NCBI GenBank assembly: GCA_032988165.1
Contig: JANTQF010000021.1
Location: forward strand, 124,001-188,000
From: Emmonsiellopsis sp. PD_33
Lineage: Eukaryota > Ascomycota > Eurotiomycetes > Onygenales > Ajellomycetaceae
Direction: 5' to 3'
DNA: 64,000 bases
The notes beneath the pieces are model-generated. The model saw only the letters and a program-made list of their open reading frames with translations, had not been told where the DNA came from and ran no database searches. The position numbers and the translations under genes were made by a program. Position 1 is the stretch's first letter. The number at the start of each line of letters is the position of its first letter. This document shows, piece by piece, positions 21,812 through 33,236 of this stretch.

Positions 21812-24571
21812 ATGGCCGACCGCAACGCATACCTCAGATACAAGCGAAACGAGAAACTGCTGATCTATTGGATCACACATACTTCCAATAGCATCATACA
21901 TTCCTCCCCATCCACCACGACGGCCCCCCTCAACGCGACTGGCAAGATCTCCCTCTCAAGCCTGGTATCTTTATCCAAACTCATTGCAGAGCACCTCAAG
22001 CCCATTCCAGCACCGATCTACCGGTTGTTCCAGGCCATCCTTCAGGCGAGAAAGGAAGCTTATGCCGTGTTTCAACGCATATTCGCATCCAACGGCGACC
22101 CAGAGATTGAGAAGCGAAATGAGTCTCATAAACACTGGATCAATCGACTCACCGAAGCATTCATCGCGCTGGGCGGCGATAGCTGGGCCTCACAACGCAA
22201 TAACAAAACTCAACGCTTTGAGGACGGAGAAGACGAGAAGGTTATATTCTCCAATAAGTTCTCGTCTCTTCCTCTAGAAGGAGACACAGACTGTGAAGGT
22301 CAAGGTGATGGCGAAACTGATTCCGTGGATGAAGCTTCCGCTAAGCTGAAGAGGAAGCCCGTGAAAAAAGGGAGGAAAGGCAAGTGGGACAAGAACAAGA
22401 AAAGCGGAGGCAAGCAGAAAACTATCAAAAAACCCACCCTTGACGACGTGCCATTTGAGAGCTATCATATTATCGAAGATGATAGTAGTTTGTTTTCAGC
22501 CTATCAGATGGGTGCATATACACTCCTTGCCCAATGGATCGAACTTCGTGACTACATTCAACGTTTATGGCGCCATGTTGCGTACGATGGCCTAAACAGT
22601 GTTGTCGCAGCCACTTTATCCAACATTGCTACAAGCTATGTCGATGATACAGAATATAAGATCTTCCTCGACTTCCCCGGACACGACTCGTTTGAGACAG
22701 TCACCAAGATCATTACCCGTGGAGACCCAAATAAGGCCGCACAGGAGATGCTCGGCTTCACCCTAGACGTCACGACCGAGAATGAGACGTCCGTCGACAA
22801 CATGACGAGCGATATCAAGGACCAGCTACTCTTGTATACTTATTATAACCTCCTTGATTTTGTCTCGGATTTCCAAATGACACGCAGCGGCAAGCCAACG
22901 AAAAACATGCTTGCTGAAATTAAAAACTGGGACCCCATGTTCAACATGAAGCAAGCAACCCACAAAGAACAACTCAAGTGGCTCCGAGCATATACAATCA
23001 ATTGGCTTTATGACTTGGTCAATGTTTTTTCTTCGGACATCATCCGGCACGAGGCAATGAGAGGCCAAAACACTACACTTGAAAAGATGGATTGGTCTGC
23101 CAATGGGCGCAAGAATGACCGGCACAGACTATTTGGCTTAAATAAGTTTGCTGGTGAAATCACTATGTTGGCTATGCAGAAGCCCAGCACAGATATCCGC
23201 TCAAAAATCCTTCCCCACCATGTTTTCCAGCTGCAATGCATCGTTGACTCCTTCGCTGTATCCCGTGGCTGGACACCCATTCCTGTCAAATCCATTGCGC
23301 CTGCGCAAAACTTCCACCCGCCAAGGGACATTGACTTATTCATGGGTCATGAAAACAAGCCCGGCAGCTTCTACCATTCAGTCAACATGTTAAGTGCCCT
23401 GTTGAAAAAGGACAAACAGCAGCAGGGCAACCAGAATTGGCACAAGCCAAGCGCCGTCCTCCTCACCGAGCTCCGCGATGACTTAAAAACCCGACTCGGT
23501 GAAAGGAAATACTTCAACAGCCTCACCACGATCCCTCCATCGCGTTTCTCAGGCACTAACTCCAATGGCCTCTGGGACTATTCACCCTACCTCTGCGGCA
23601 TGGGCCTTATTGAAGCACTAGAGTTAGCGTACAGCCTGGGCGTACGCATATTAGATAGAATGTGGGAGCCTTTCTACTTCATGCACCTATACCGTGTGCT
23701 CGTTCAAGAGGGCCACATCCAACAGGACGACCCAATGCACTCCTTCATGAAGAGTCAGCAAGCGCTCAGAATCACCGAACACAACCTCGGGGACTCCAAC
23801 CTCCGGGACTCGAAACCCGCCTTTGTCTCCCTGGCGGACAAGACCGGAGCGCGTGGTGGCACCCATCGCCGGCGTATAACGCAGACCACATTGGACCGGG
23901 CCCCACTCAGCTTCTTCAGCCCCAAGTCCTTGCTCGAAGTGTACCGCGAAGCGAACTGGATACCTGACCGCATATCCGATGGGGAGCTGCCATTAGGATC
24001 AACGTTGGCGAGGTTACGCATCGCGGGGACGAAGCGGGTTACCAATCCGGAAACAGGCGAAGTGACCTTCGAAAGCACCCGCCTTGTCAAGGGCGCCAAA
24101 GCTGATGGTATGACCGATGAGTCCCTGATGCAATTTACCTGGGAGTTCCTGGGCATGGAACGGACGCTACACGGGGACGTTTGGCTTAACGACAACGACG
24201 AAGCTGCCCACCTCAGCCTCTGCCTCCTACTTCGGATGGTCACAATAGATATCGCCAGAGACGTCGCGGGCGAGGGCGAGGGCGAGGATCACCCTCTCTC
24301 CGGCATTAACTACCTATCGGTAGCCTTTCACTTCGCGCAGCTGTTCAACCAGATTGAACAAAGGCTGGGAGTGCGTGAACAGGGCATGGCGCTGACTAGG
24401 CTGGCGCTGAAGGGCGAGGATCAAGAGTTTCTGCGGGTGATTGCGGAGGAGTTCAGAAATAGTCAGGTCGAGTTTAAGAATCATGTCTACTGGAAGGGTT
24501 TGAAGATCGATCCCTCGTGGCTGACAGGTTCGGAGGACGACCCGGCTGGGAGACCTTGCCATGTGATGTAA
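21812..24571 (+). CDS. DUF6604-domain fungal protein
   Basis: Single-exon frame of 919 residues. I start at ATG 21812 (MADRNAYLRYKR); the frame extends eight codons upstream only to a GTG. The N-terminal ~140 residues (YKRNEKLLIYWI..., then ISLSSLVSLSKLIAEH) match the pattern of DUF6604, a helical domain of unknown function found near the N-terminus of large fungal proteins. A Lys-rich, possibly nuclear-targeting stretch lies at about 165-205. The rest is helical and Trp-containing with no enzyme motif (for example MQFTWEFLGMERTLHGD near residue 775). I considered a NatC Mak10-type subunit because of similar length, but the Mak10 hallmark motifs are absent. Function unknown; likely cytosolic or nuclear. 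Confidence 0.8.
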   Translation: MADRNAYLRYKRNEKLLIYWITHTSNSIIHSSPSTTTAPLNATGKISLSSLVSLSKLIAEHLKPIPAPIYRLFQAILQARKEAYAVFQRIFASNGDPEIEKRNESHKHWINRLTEAFIALGGDSWASQRNNKTQRFEDGEDEKVIFSNKFSSLPLEGDTDCEGQGDGETDSVDEASAKLKRKPVKKGRKGKWDKNKKSGGKQKTIKKPTLDDVPFESYHIIEDDSSLFSAYQMGAYTLLAQWIELRDYIQRLWRHVAYDGLNSVVAATLSNIATSYVDDTEYKIFLDFPGHDSFETVTKIITRGDPNKAAQEMLGFTLDVTTENETSVDNMTSDIKDQLLLYTYYNLLDFVSDFQMTRSGKPTKNMLAEIKNWDPMFNMKQATHKEQLKWLRAYTINWLYDLVNVFSSDIIRHEAMRGQNTTLEKMDWSANGRKNDRHRLFGLNKFAGEITMLAMQKPSTDIRSKILPHHVFQLQCIVDSFAVSRGWTPIPVKSIAPAQNFHPPRDIDLFMGHENKPGSFYHSVNMLSALLKKDKQQQGNQNWHKPSAVLLTELRDDLKTRLGERKYFNSLTTIPPSRFSGTNSNGLWDYSPYLCGMGLIEALELAYSLGVRILDRMWEPFYFMHLYRVLVQEGHIQQDDPMHSFMKSQQALRITEHNLGDSNLRDSKPAFVSLADKTGARGGTHRRRITQTTLDRAPLSFFSPKSLLEVYREANWIPDRISDGELPLGSTLARLRIAGTKRVTNPETGEVTFESTRLVKGAKADGMTDESLMQFTWEFLGMERTLHGDVWLNDNDEAAHLSLCLLLRMVTIDIARDVAGEGEGEDHPLSGINYLSVAFHFAQLFNQIEQRLGVREQGMALTRLALKGEDQEFLRVIAEEFRNSQVEFKNHVYWKGLKIDPSWLTGSEDDPAGRPCHVM

Positions 24572-26463
24572 CTAATGTTTTCTTTCTGGCAAGGAGAAGA
24601 AATATGGTAACGAGTGACAAAAGTGATTCTGGTTAATTAAATGGTAGATAGCGAGTAATATGACATGCCATGCTAGGAGTTTGTATGTATTGATAATCGC
24701 AACAGCTCTCCGTTGGGACGTACGAGTTTTGCATTGCATAACTACTAGTAATCCCCGGCCCTTTTCTCCCCTTAGAGAACAAGAACCATCTACATGTACG
24801 CACAAAAGTCCATCTCATTCAAATCCTATAAGTCCTCCTTCCCTCTTTCCAAATCCAATCCAATCCAATCTATTATGCGTCATGAGAATTCCACACCATC
24901 CTAGCTGTCTATAAAACTTACTACGTAAATAACGCCCAAGCTCATTCTCTCCTTCACATCGCAGTTTAACAGCAGCCTTATTTACTACGTAGTTAATTAG
25001 CTACTTACTTCATCACTGAACGAACTCGCTCCCACATATATCTAACATAAATATAAACAAGACATAGTTAACCAGCAATCCCATACTTTGCCCCCATGAA
25101 CCTCTCTCTCCCTCACCACCAGCCTTCCCTAGCCCCATACACCCTACCTTATCCCATGTATGTACATACATTACCCCCCATCCCGACATGGAAGGAGGTT
25201 ACATCAACACTGCATCCGCATCCGCATTCGTCGGGTTGGGTAACCCACCGCCTCCCAGGAGTCCCAACGCGGCGCATGGGTGCATACTGAACCATACCAT
25301 ACCTACATGTCCGATGGGGTGGAGTGGATCGGGAGAAAGCAAGAAAGCAAGCATGCAGTTCCAAGAACGGCGAGGGTGGGTGACGAACGGTAACGGGAAC
25401 GGGAACGGTGGTTACCGCCAACGGGTGAATAATAAATAAATAGTTAATAAGAAAATGGATATCCAAAACAGGTCATATTTATTTGTTGGTTAATCATCTC
25501 GTGATTTTTTTGGTGCGTGTCCTATCCTATCATATCATATCCGATCCGATCCAAATCAAGGCAAAGCGATTGCATTCCCCCTCCCCGCCCACGCCCGTGC
25601 CACGTGTTGTAATAAATAAGCAATATCAATAGATGAGCCCGACGGAGTGAATAAATCAAGTAAGTAGGTAACTAGAGGAGGCAAGAGAACAAAAGTACAG
25701 AAGTGAAAGGGGGTAAGTAAGTGGTTAGCGAAGGGATAAATATAAAATAAGTTCAAAAAGAGGAAATCCGAATGCGTCCGTCGGTCAGGTCGAACTGGGA
25801 GAGGTAAATGGGTATAAATAAAAAGGTGTGATGTCAGAAAGCGACAGAGAGAAAAGTACATGACAAAGGAAATGGCCAGAGCTGCAAACATATTCCAAGG
25901 CATGGCGTGATATATATAGATAGCTCCTAGGAGCAAAATGGAAAGAAGATGAGTACAGCGACAGTCACGGGCGTCTCGAGCTAAAAACAGATAAAACTCC
26001 GAGCCCAGTACAATCCACGGGGGAAAAATGACATGACAAGAATCCAATATCGGAGCCGGTAAATGATAAAACCTGGGCTAGTAGCACACAGGCATGGATC
26101 AAGCACCAGGTAAAGTCCCTAATATACCCAAGAAGCAACGCAAAGATAATAACAGCAAGGAGATAATGTGGGGCACCCCACGAGCTGCATTGTTCTCGTA
26201 GCCGTGTGGCATAATCTTTGTTCCCATGGTGGGTAAAATAACATCGCAGATGTCACGCAGCGAACATTAGAAGTGAAGAGCGATGGACATGAAACCCAAA
26301 CGCCTGCGATTCTCTTGACGTTTATAGCGCCTCGTGGAAACCGAATGCATGCAATACGCTGTGCAAAATATCGAGCAAAAATATACGATCGTAGGATGGC
26401 GTATTCTTCGAAAGTAACGTTTGAGATTAGGACCAGACATTAAACAAGCATACGCGCTAATGG
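24572..26463. other. Convergent intergenic region with simple-sequence tracts
   Basis: 1.9 kb between the 3' ends of the DUF6604 gene (+) and the bHLH gene (-). It contains short (ATCCG/ATCAT)-like repeats near 25523-25555 and one CACGTG at 25601-25606. No supported gene. Confidence 0.5.
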
Positions 26464-28232
26464 CTATCGTCGCTCTTCGGTGTACTGTATTCCTTGCATA
26501 GGGGCAAGGGCGCCGTTCATTAGTGGCGGTAGAGTTCTTGCTGCGTCCAAGGGTGGGTGGGTAGGTTGAGCAGCCTGGGAGGCAAAAGGCCCGGGGAACA
26601 TGGGACCCTGGGGTTGAGATTGAGTGGACGTGCCATTCGTTTGCAGCGGTGCGCCCGGTTGCGGAGGCCTGTCGTACCCTGCAGGTTGCCCGGCAGACTG
26701 GCGCTGTAGCTGTCGTTGCTGCTCGTTCAGCTGGTTCCTGAGGTCATTCATCTCCCCCCGCAAAAGGCTTGCTTCCTGGCGGCCTTGCTGAATAGTCTTT
26801 TCAAGTTGATTGATGTACTCGATTGCTATGCTCTGTTAGTAAATACATATGGCTGGTTTGTAAGGGTAAAAATGAACAACCAACCTCGAGTCAGGGTTTC
26901 CCATTTGCTCGACTTGTTGCTCTGGTTCGACGGTAGCCGGGATCGCAGGAGGTCAAAACAATCCTTCATCTCGCTACGTCGTTTACGTTCTGCAAGTTTG
27001 TGTGTCACCCGCAACTCTGGCGTTCTACTATATGGCGTAGCTCCATTTGGCGACTCAGGATCGCCCATCAAATCTCTGACCTGTTTGTGTTGTAGGGAGT
27101 GGTGATGCACATTTTGTGGGAGCTCTATAAAATGCGGTTAGGATATACTCTAGTCTAAACTTGGATCAGGTACAAACCTTGTTGGCCATGTGGCAATCGT
27201 GAATCCGTGGTAAAAACACTGCTGGCAAGGGATTCCGTGGTGCTGCCTCGACGTGAAAACTGGTGTGATGGTCGAGTGCTTTGGTCTGAAGAACGAGTAA
27301 CAGTTGGATCTGGGAAAGCGTAGGCCTGACCGGCTGTAGGAGATTCCGCATTATAAATTTCGGCGTGTGGATTGGAAGAAATGGCGGGGGCTGTCCGGCG
27401 GACGGGAAAGGCACGGTGTCCGGCGCGGGGTCCAAGTGGTGAGAGAGGTTGTTGACCCCCGCTGTAGCGAGGGCCACGCTGCCCTGGTGCGTTTGAATAG
27501 TCCCCCGAAATGCCTCGCTCGCGCTGTAGGCTAGAAACAATGGACGCTTGAGAGGCATTGGTGCTGTGGTAAGGCGAGGATGGGTTTAGGGCTAGCGAGC
27601 TGATGCCCTGGTTCATTCTGCTGTCTATGCTGCTGCGACGGGACTCTGCGTAGTCGCCATGGCGCTGGCCCACGGCGTCAAAATTCTGATTGATTGAGGG
27701 TAGCATGGGGTTTGGCGGATGAGAGGTGTAGCTAGGAGACTGGGTGGTAGGCCCGGAGGAAGGGGTGTGTGGTTGCTCATTGGGAGGGCCCGACCGATCA
27801 GACACGTCAGAGAGACGCTTTGGCGACGGCTGCGACGAGGTGAGATATGAATACTGGGCATAGCCATTCGTACCATTGGTGGTGTTTGAATAGGTGGAGG
27901 AGCCTGCGCGAATTGAGTTTTGTTAGCGAGCGCCCGACAAGAGGAAACGAAATCGCGGCGAGTCCCAGAAACATATATATCGGGTAGAGAAAGAAAGCAA
28001 TGGATCAAAACCACATACGGGCACTCTGAGGCATGGACCAATTGCCCGAGTCGCGCTCCACGGTGTTCATCGAAGCCTGAGCAGGCGACTTTTCTGCTGG
28101 GGCAACATTACCGAGAGACATACTGGCAGTCAAAGTCGAGATGGAGGGCAGGGTCTGGGCAGGTTGAGCCTGCGGAGTCTGTTGGCCAGTCCGAGGCTCC
28201 TCCCACGGACGATGCGAAACGGAGGTGTCCAT
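26464..28232 (-). CDS. bHLH transcription factor
   Basis: Four exons: 28232-28019, 27903-27178, 27124-26885, 26825-26464; total 1542 nt, 513 residues. Every junction keeps frame (SAR/SSTY, QQG-E/LPQN, TR-A/IEYINQ). The first ~310 residues are Ser/Pro/Gln-rich and disordered, starting MDTSVSHRPWEEPR. The basic region THKLAERKRR carries His355, Glu359 and Arg363, the H-E-R triad that class B bHLH proteins use to read CACGTG. Helix 1 (CFDLLRSRLP) and helix 2 (SSKWETLTRAIEYINQLE) follow; helix 2 spans the exon 3/4 junction and runs into a Gln/Arg-rich coiled coil. The C-terminus is Pro/Gln-rich. The protein acts in the nucleus, probably as a dimer. Targets are unknown; I do not equate it with a named yeast factor. 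Its upstream region carries a MITE and CACGTG sites. Confidence 0.9.
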
Positions 28233-28739
28233 GGCAGCGGTGGAAGCGTAGTGCGAGGCCAGCAAAGGGCAGTGGGTAAGAATATAATGCGAATGCGAGG
28301 AATTGTGGAGGACGAGAGGAGGTATAGGAGGAGGCGCAGAGGAGTGCGAGCGGCTCGAGAGGCGAGGTTGGCGAAGTCGTGGGGGGTGGGGGTTAGGGAG
28401 CACGCCGCAGCTAAAATACAGAGGCAGCCAAGCTGAGCAGGGCAGAGCAGATCCCGGTGAGTTACAGGCGCAGAATGGAGAAAAAGACGGTGGGCGGAAG
28501 CAGGGTGGAGGGAGGGCGAGGGGGTACACAAAGTGCGAAGGGGAGAGAGATTAAGACATACGACGCAGGGGCAGACAGGCTGGCTTAGCGCAAGAGGCGC
28601 GCAGAGGACAGCCCGAGAGAGGGCAGCATAGACAACGAGGGGGAGGGTGGTGGCGGAGAGGAGGAGAGGTTGGTGAGGGTGAGGTTGAGGTTGAGGTTGA
28701 AGTTGAAGTTGAAGTTGGGATGAGGTCGGGGTTTGCGAT
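28233..28739. other. Proximal upstream region of the bHLH gene
   Basis: Purine-biased on the plus strand (G/A runs), so pyrimidine-rich in the transcribed sense, as in many fungal 5' UTRs and core promoters. It ends at the 8-bp duplication flanking the MITE (28732-28739). Confidence 0.5.
28671..28718. repeat. Hexanucleotide tandem repeat (GAGGTT/GAAGTT)
   Basis: About seven to eight degenerate copies of GAGGTT turning into GAAGTT toward the right. It lies about 20 bp left of the MITE, within the bHLH upstream region. Confidence 0.75.
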
Positions 28740-29170
28740 GGGTGTTTCTATTTTGCCGACAACTAGTGGTAAAAAATTTTGACTGTACTGTCAGGATTCT
28801 GTATGCCCATCTACCTGCCAAGCAACTAAATCTCCTAGCTCCCTTATTTTTCTCCACAGTCTGACTTCTCCACCATTCTTCTTTCTCTCTACACATAGAT
28901 TTTCATGCCTTCAAATCTACTCCCAAGTCTATCTAAGGCTGTCTGTATACTTATCTCTATATCTGCATTTACTTGCAGCTTAATTCTAGGGGTTATGTTT
29001 AGATCTCATGAAATAAAAAATGAAAGAATGAACTTAAGAGACAGAAAATCCAAGGAAACATACTAAAATAACTAGTGGATTTAAATGTGGAGGCTCAAGG
29101 TTATCATACCAGATGAAAACACTAGGGTGGAGGTTATTTACCACTAGTTGTCGGCAAAATAGAAACATCC
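28740..29170. mobile_element. hAT-like non-autonomous element (MITE) with 34-bp TIRs
   Basis: 431-bp element. The left terminus (28740-28773, starting GGGTGTTTCTATTTTGCCG) is repeated inverted at the right (29137-29170), with one mismatch seen (GGG versus GGA). It is flanked by a perfect 8-bp direct repeat TTTGCGAT at 28732-28739 and 29171-29178. An 8-bp duplication plus TIRs is typical of hAT transposition. The interior is too short and lacks frames for a transposase, so an autonomous partner elsewhere is needed. It lies about 500 bp upstream of the bHLH start codon. Confidence 0.88.
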
Positions 29171-29180
29171 TTTGCGATTG

Positions 29181-29186
29181 CACGTG
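29181..29186. promoter_or_regulatory. CACGTG E-box next to the MITE, upstream of the bHLH gene
   Basis: A perfect CACGTG palindrome starts two bases after the right target duplication. It is the expected site of H-E-R class bHLH proteins such as the adjacent gene product. MITE insertion moved it from about 0.5 kb to about 0.95 kb upstream of the start codon. Confidence 0.4.
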
Positions 29187-29844
29187 GGCGGCTCTGCTAG
29201 TATTTACTTTACTGACTGGGCGAAGACTCGACATCAACATACAGAACACATAGTCCAGACTGGCAGACACTATTATCAGGCTACAGACGATCAGGGTGTC
29301 TAGAATACTGTCTAGAATACTATGTCTCCTATTTCCTGCGCCAACCCCAGGTTCTCTCGACGTCAATATGCTTTGGCGCTCCCATGGATGCCGCCGTCCC
29401 CATCCACGCCCGCGGATCATGGATCAGGCACGGCCAGCACAATGAGAATAAAGAATAGAATAGAATCAATACAAAGCCATGCATATTGTCTTCGCCCGCG
29501 CCCAACGCCCATCCCACTGCGTCCCAGCCTCTGCTGCTGCGGGCGTGTGCCCAATCACCCGGCTGCTGCTTTGCTTCTGTTTTGCTTCTTCCTGTTCTTC
29601 TCCCATGCTCCCCGTTGACGTCTGGGGTACAGCTGCTCACATATTTCTACATATGTCTACCTCTGTCTACCTATATCCCCCTATATCTCCCTATTTTATA
29701 TTCCTTACTCCCTTCTGTTCTGCAGCGTGTATTGATGCCCGTACTGTGCCTGACCAAAATTACACGCCACGCCAGATCGGGCCAGCGATCCATGTGTCCC
29801 AGCCGGCGCTAGTCCGTTTCGGGCAGCCCAACCCAAACTCGGCT

Positions 29845-29850
29845 CACGTG
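29845..29850. promoter_or_regulatory. Second CACGTG E-box upstream of the bHLH gene
   Basis: Perfect palindrome (context CTCACGTGAC) about 1.6 kb upstream of the bHLH start codon. It may belong to an autoregulatory promoter, or be chance. Confidence 0.3.
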
Positions 29851-31010
29851 ACTTGGGCCGGCTCCCAAACCTTAACGCTTTTGAGTACGCGCTAGTTCCT
29901 TTCCGGCCTAGTGGGCCTGGAGTTCCCGCGTGCCCTCCAGCCAATCACACAGCTGCAATCCAGAGGTCGAGATTGTGGCTGGGCGACGAGGTGCAAGCTG
30001 CAGCGTTGCGCCCACAGCAATTTGGGCGCTGTTCTCAGGAGTCTGCGACGGCCATTTGGACAGAGTATTATCCCCACCATCCATGGGCATCCGAGACAGC
30101 GACCTTCTCCAAGCCAGCAAAGGCGGGCCAGACCAGACTGCAGAATCAACGTTGAAGGCGGCTTGGCACGGCGAGGCTTGGCGATTCCCTGGGCCGATCC
30201 ACAACCACGCGGCCGACCGGGGGTGAGCCTCGGGGAGGGGGGTATGGTAATACGCTTACATACATTACATGCCAGGTTACCATACACATACATCGCCAGA
30301 TCGGAGATGCAATTCTCGACGGAGTAAATAGTCGGCAATGGGGGCTATTCGGCCTATCACCAACCAACCTGCAGTGCTGCAGGAATGGAATGGGCTGACC
30401 GGGCTGAGCAAACAAACAGCACAGAATAAAGAATAATGACTACTATTGAACGCCCCTTAGCGCAGCCGGTGCTGGTCCCAGCGGCCGAATATTGTCCTGC
30501 GCACTGTCCGCCGTCCGGGGAAGAACTCGATTCCTTTATGTAAAACACCTATTCTCCATATATTATGATATATATCATCCATTTGAATGGATCTTCTTCC
30601 GCCCCGTTTTCTTAATTCCTGCTGATCATCCGTGCAAAGACTGGCTATGCGACGCTTATTCGACAATGGGGCGTTTAATATTCTTTTCTCGCTCTTCCTC
30701 CTTCCTCTTTGAATAAAGGGCTCATATTTATCTTTTCTAACGCGCTGGATCGTGATATTCCCCTCCTCGTCTGTGTTGTATCAACCATGTCATGTCAACC
30801 CGGAAGCTGGAGATTATCATCGCCAGAGCTAACAGGGTATCTATGGAACTGCCTGTCCTTGAACCCTGGCTGACCACCTGGGTATCTCCCCACTGAAGAA
30901 CCCGTTCCGAAAGAGGATGGAATATTCTCTGAGTTTGTTCGTTTTTAGCTAACTACTCCGTACCAACAACGACCAACGGAATAAAGATAGGATACAAAGT
31001 ACCACACGAC

Positions 31011-31040
31011 ACAGACATAGACACAGACACAGACACAGAC
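31011..31040. repeat. (ACAGAC)n microsatellite
   Basis: About five hexanucleotide units with one T variant, in the gene-free region. Confidence 0.8.
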
Positions 31041-32380
31041 CCCCTGCAAACACCGTCGCACAACAGCCACAGCCCACACCCCCCATTGAAGAATGGAAAT
31101 CCGGTAATAATTCGTGCGCGTGTACGGATATGTAACAATGTAACACCCGTAGTTAGTTATCCCCATGCGCCCGAGCGCCGTACCCAGTAAATAATGCATA
31201 GTACAGTACATAGATATATGTACCCCCCTCGCGCCACCATGTACATCTACACACCCGCCTGCCCATGTACATTACATACATTACATACATGCATACATTG
31301 GACCAGTCAATGCCCGACCCCAGACCCCCCCCCAAACCTGCCATCATGATCGCTCCCGTGGTTGACGAGGGGCCCGGACTGCTTGACTTGCATAAGTTAC
31401 CTGTATGTAGTTTACTAATGACGGGGATCTTTTAACCGATCCCGATCCCTGCGTGGCTGTTCTTTCGAGTCTAGAGACTGGCATGGATATCATTTCCTTG
31501 CATGTCTGTTCTGTTCATGAATCATGGATCGTGGGTGGGTTTCTTCATGCCAGTGTGTGTTTGTTTAGTCACTTCGCCGAAGTCGAGGAGAAGCTGATTT
31601 CTTTCTTCTTTTCAATAATGGGTGGGTGGGTGGATGGGGATGATTAGCAGCCGTTGCAGGAAGCTGGAAGCTTGAAGAATGAATGAAGCGCGATGCGGAA
31701 AACTTAAATTTCGGCAGTGGGTTCGATTAACTAGATTGATATCAATGGGCAGGCTAACTCGTTAACTAATGTAACGAACTTTTAGTGGAGGGGCTAGTTA
31801 AGTAACTTAGTGAGTTAACTTACGCCGGAGTTAACTCCGTATCAATATCAATCAATTAGTATCCCCGGGTTATGTAGTTGCGGTAATCAAGTTCGACCTG
31901 CAATCATATAACTAGTCAGTTCAAGTCAAAGCGAGCGAGGCAGGCAATAAATCGAATAACTAATTCAATGATTATTGAGATACTTAGAGGCCTTTGCGTG
32001 GAATTATTGATCGGGCGTCGTCGGGTGGGATATCCGCTGCAGCCCATTGCCATTCCCGTTGATGGCTGTGGATGCATGTATGTATGTACTTCCTCGAGGG
32101 GGGGGAGGGAGCAGAGCCCAACAAAATCGAAAAATAGTTGAGTTACCTAAGATACAATAGAAATAAATGATACTACTACTGCCTATCAACTAACCGCTCC
32201 GGAAATATATTCGTAGCTACTTAGGTATGGATGCTTGCTTTCTTGATCGAATTCCCCCCTCTCCCCCGCGCACGCAGCTTGTTCCTAGAAATCGTTACCC
32301 AACCCCATTAAGCTTCAAACCCAAATATGTATATAGCTACGGAGTTAACTCCCCCTCTCATCTCACCCGCTCGATACGTT

Positions 32381-32400
32381 AACTAACTAACTAACTAACT
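32381..32400. repeat. (AACT)5 microsatellite
   Basis: Five perfect tetranucleotide units. Confidence 0.9.
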
Positions 32401-33236
32401 GCTTGAATACCATGTGGCCAAGCCGGGCCAAGCTGCACGCCGAGATGGAGGTTAACTATCATCCTCGGTGCTCGACTTCCGAGTCATGTCATGTCTTGAT
32501 GGTGGGCTGGATTAAACGTGCCAGGCAAGCCAAGCATGTATATGCCGGGTGTTTGGGGGTGGGACATTGTGGGGTGGAGATAGGGATGGGGATGATGGAG
32601 GGGGTTCTAGAACTACTGGTTTAAGGGAAATCACTCGAGTTATGCATTTTATATGCTAGCTTAGGGGTTTTATTTCATTGGTACTGCCTTTCTATATGAA
32701 GTTAGTAATGATAAAATAAAAGAATAGAAAAAGATATACAGTTCGCCCTACTCTGCCAGGCCTGCCCTGCTTCCCTGCGGGGCCGCCGAGAGCTTATCTT
32801 CGTAAATTCATGCATCTAATTTATGGTGGATCTATTTAAGAACGTTGAAAACAATCCGAAGTATCCATTTACTGTCTACTTGAGAAATGAACCCCATTAT
32901 ATAGTGTAGTTATTATAGCTTTTCAAATTCGTGCAGGTAGGCGTCCCTCCCCTGCTTTATCTACTAGTTACAAGCATATATACATACAAAGATTATGGCA
33001 GTCATCTCTTCCAATCAACTTGAAGACTTTCTACAGAAGGCCAAGTTCTGCGCAATTTTCACAGTCTGTTGAACCTGTAACCTGGATAACTAATGCAAAT
33101 ACTCCTTCTGTATTACTGATAGAGTGTTTAAGCAACTCAAGGCACTTCTTCATAATACTTTGTTTCTATTGCATGCTCCACTTACAACTCATCTAGAATC
33201 TAGATTCAGAATATAAAAGTAGATCAGAACACACTG

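Larger units (their letters stand above)
29187..33236. other. 4-kb gene-free, microsatellite-rich region
   Basis: Many short overlapping frames on both strands, none with a domain, signal peptide or splice-linked partner. It holds tetranucleotide and hexanucleotide repeats and TACAT-type tracts (about 31202-31290). From about 33053 to 33252 a 200-bp stretch has no CG, which suggests a small RIP-mutated relic. It may be an extended bHLH promoter or a non-coding RNA locus; sequence alone cannot decide. Confidence 0.5.

Noticed and set aside
21812..24571. NatC subunit Mak10/Naa35
   Set aside because: Length is similar, but the Mak10 N-terminal hallmark (an MDPKMD-like motif) is absent and the N-terminus fits DUF6604.
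29322..30338. Several overlapping 100-150-residue open frames on both strands
   Set aside because: They are mutually overlapping, lack domains, and show composition of GC-rich non-coding DNA; no introns link them.
31735..31860. Possible MITE with ends resembling TTGATATCAAT and repeated GTTAACT
   Set aside because: Inverted similarity is patchy, and no flanking target duplication was found.
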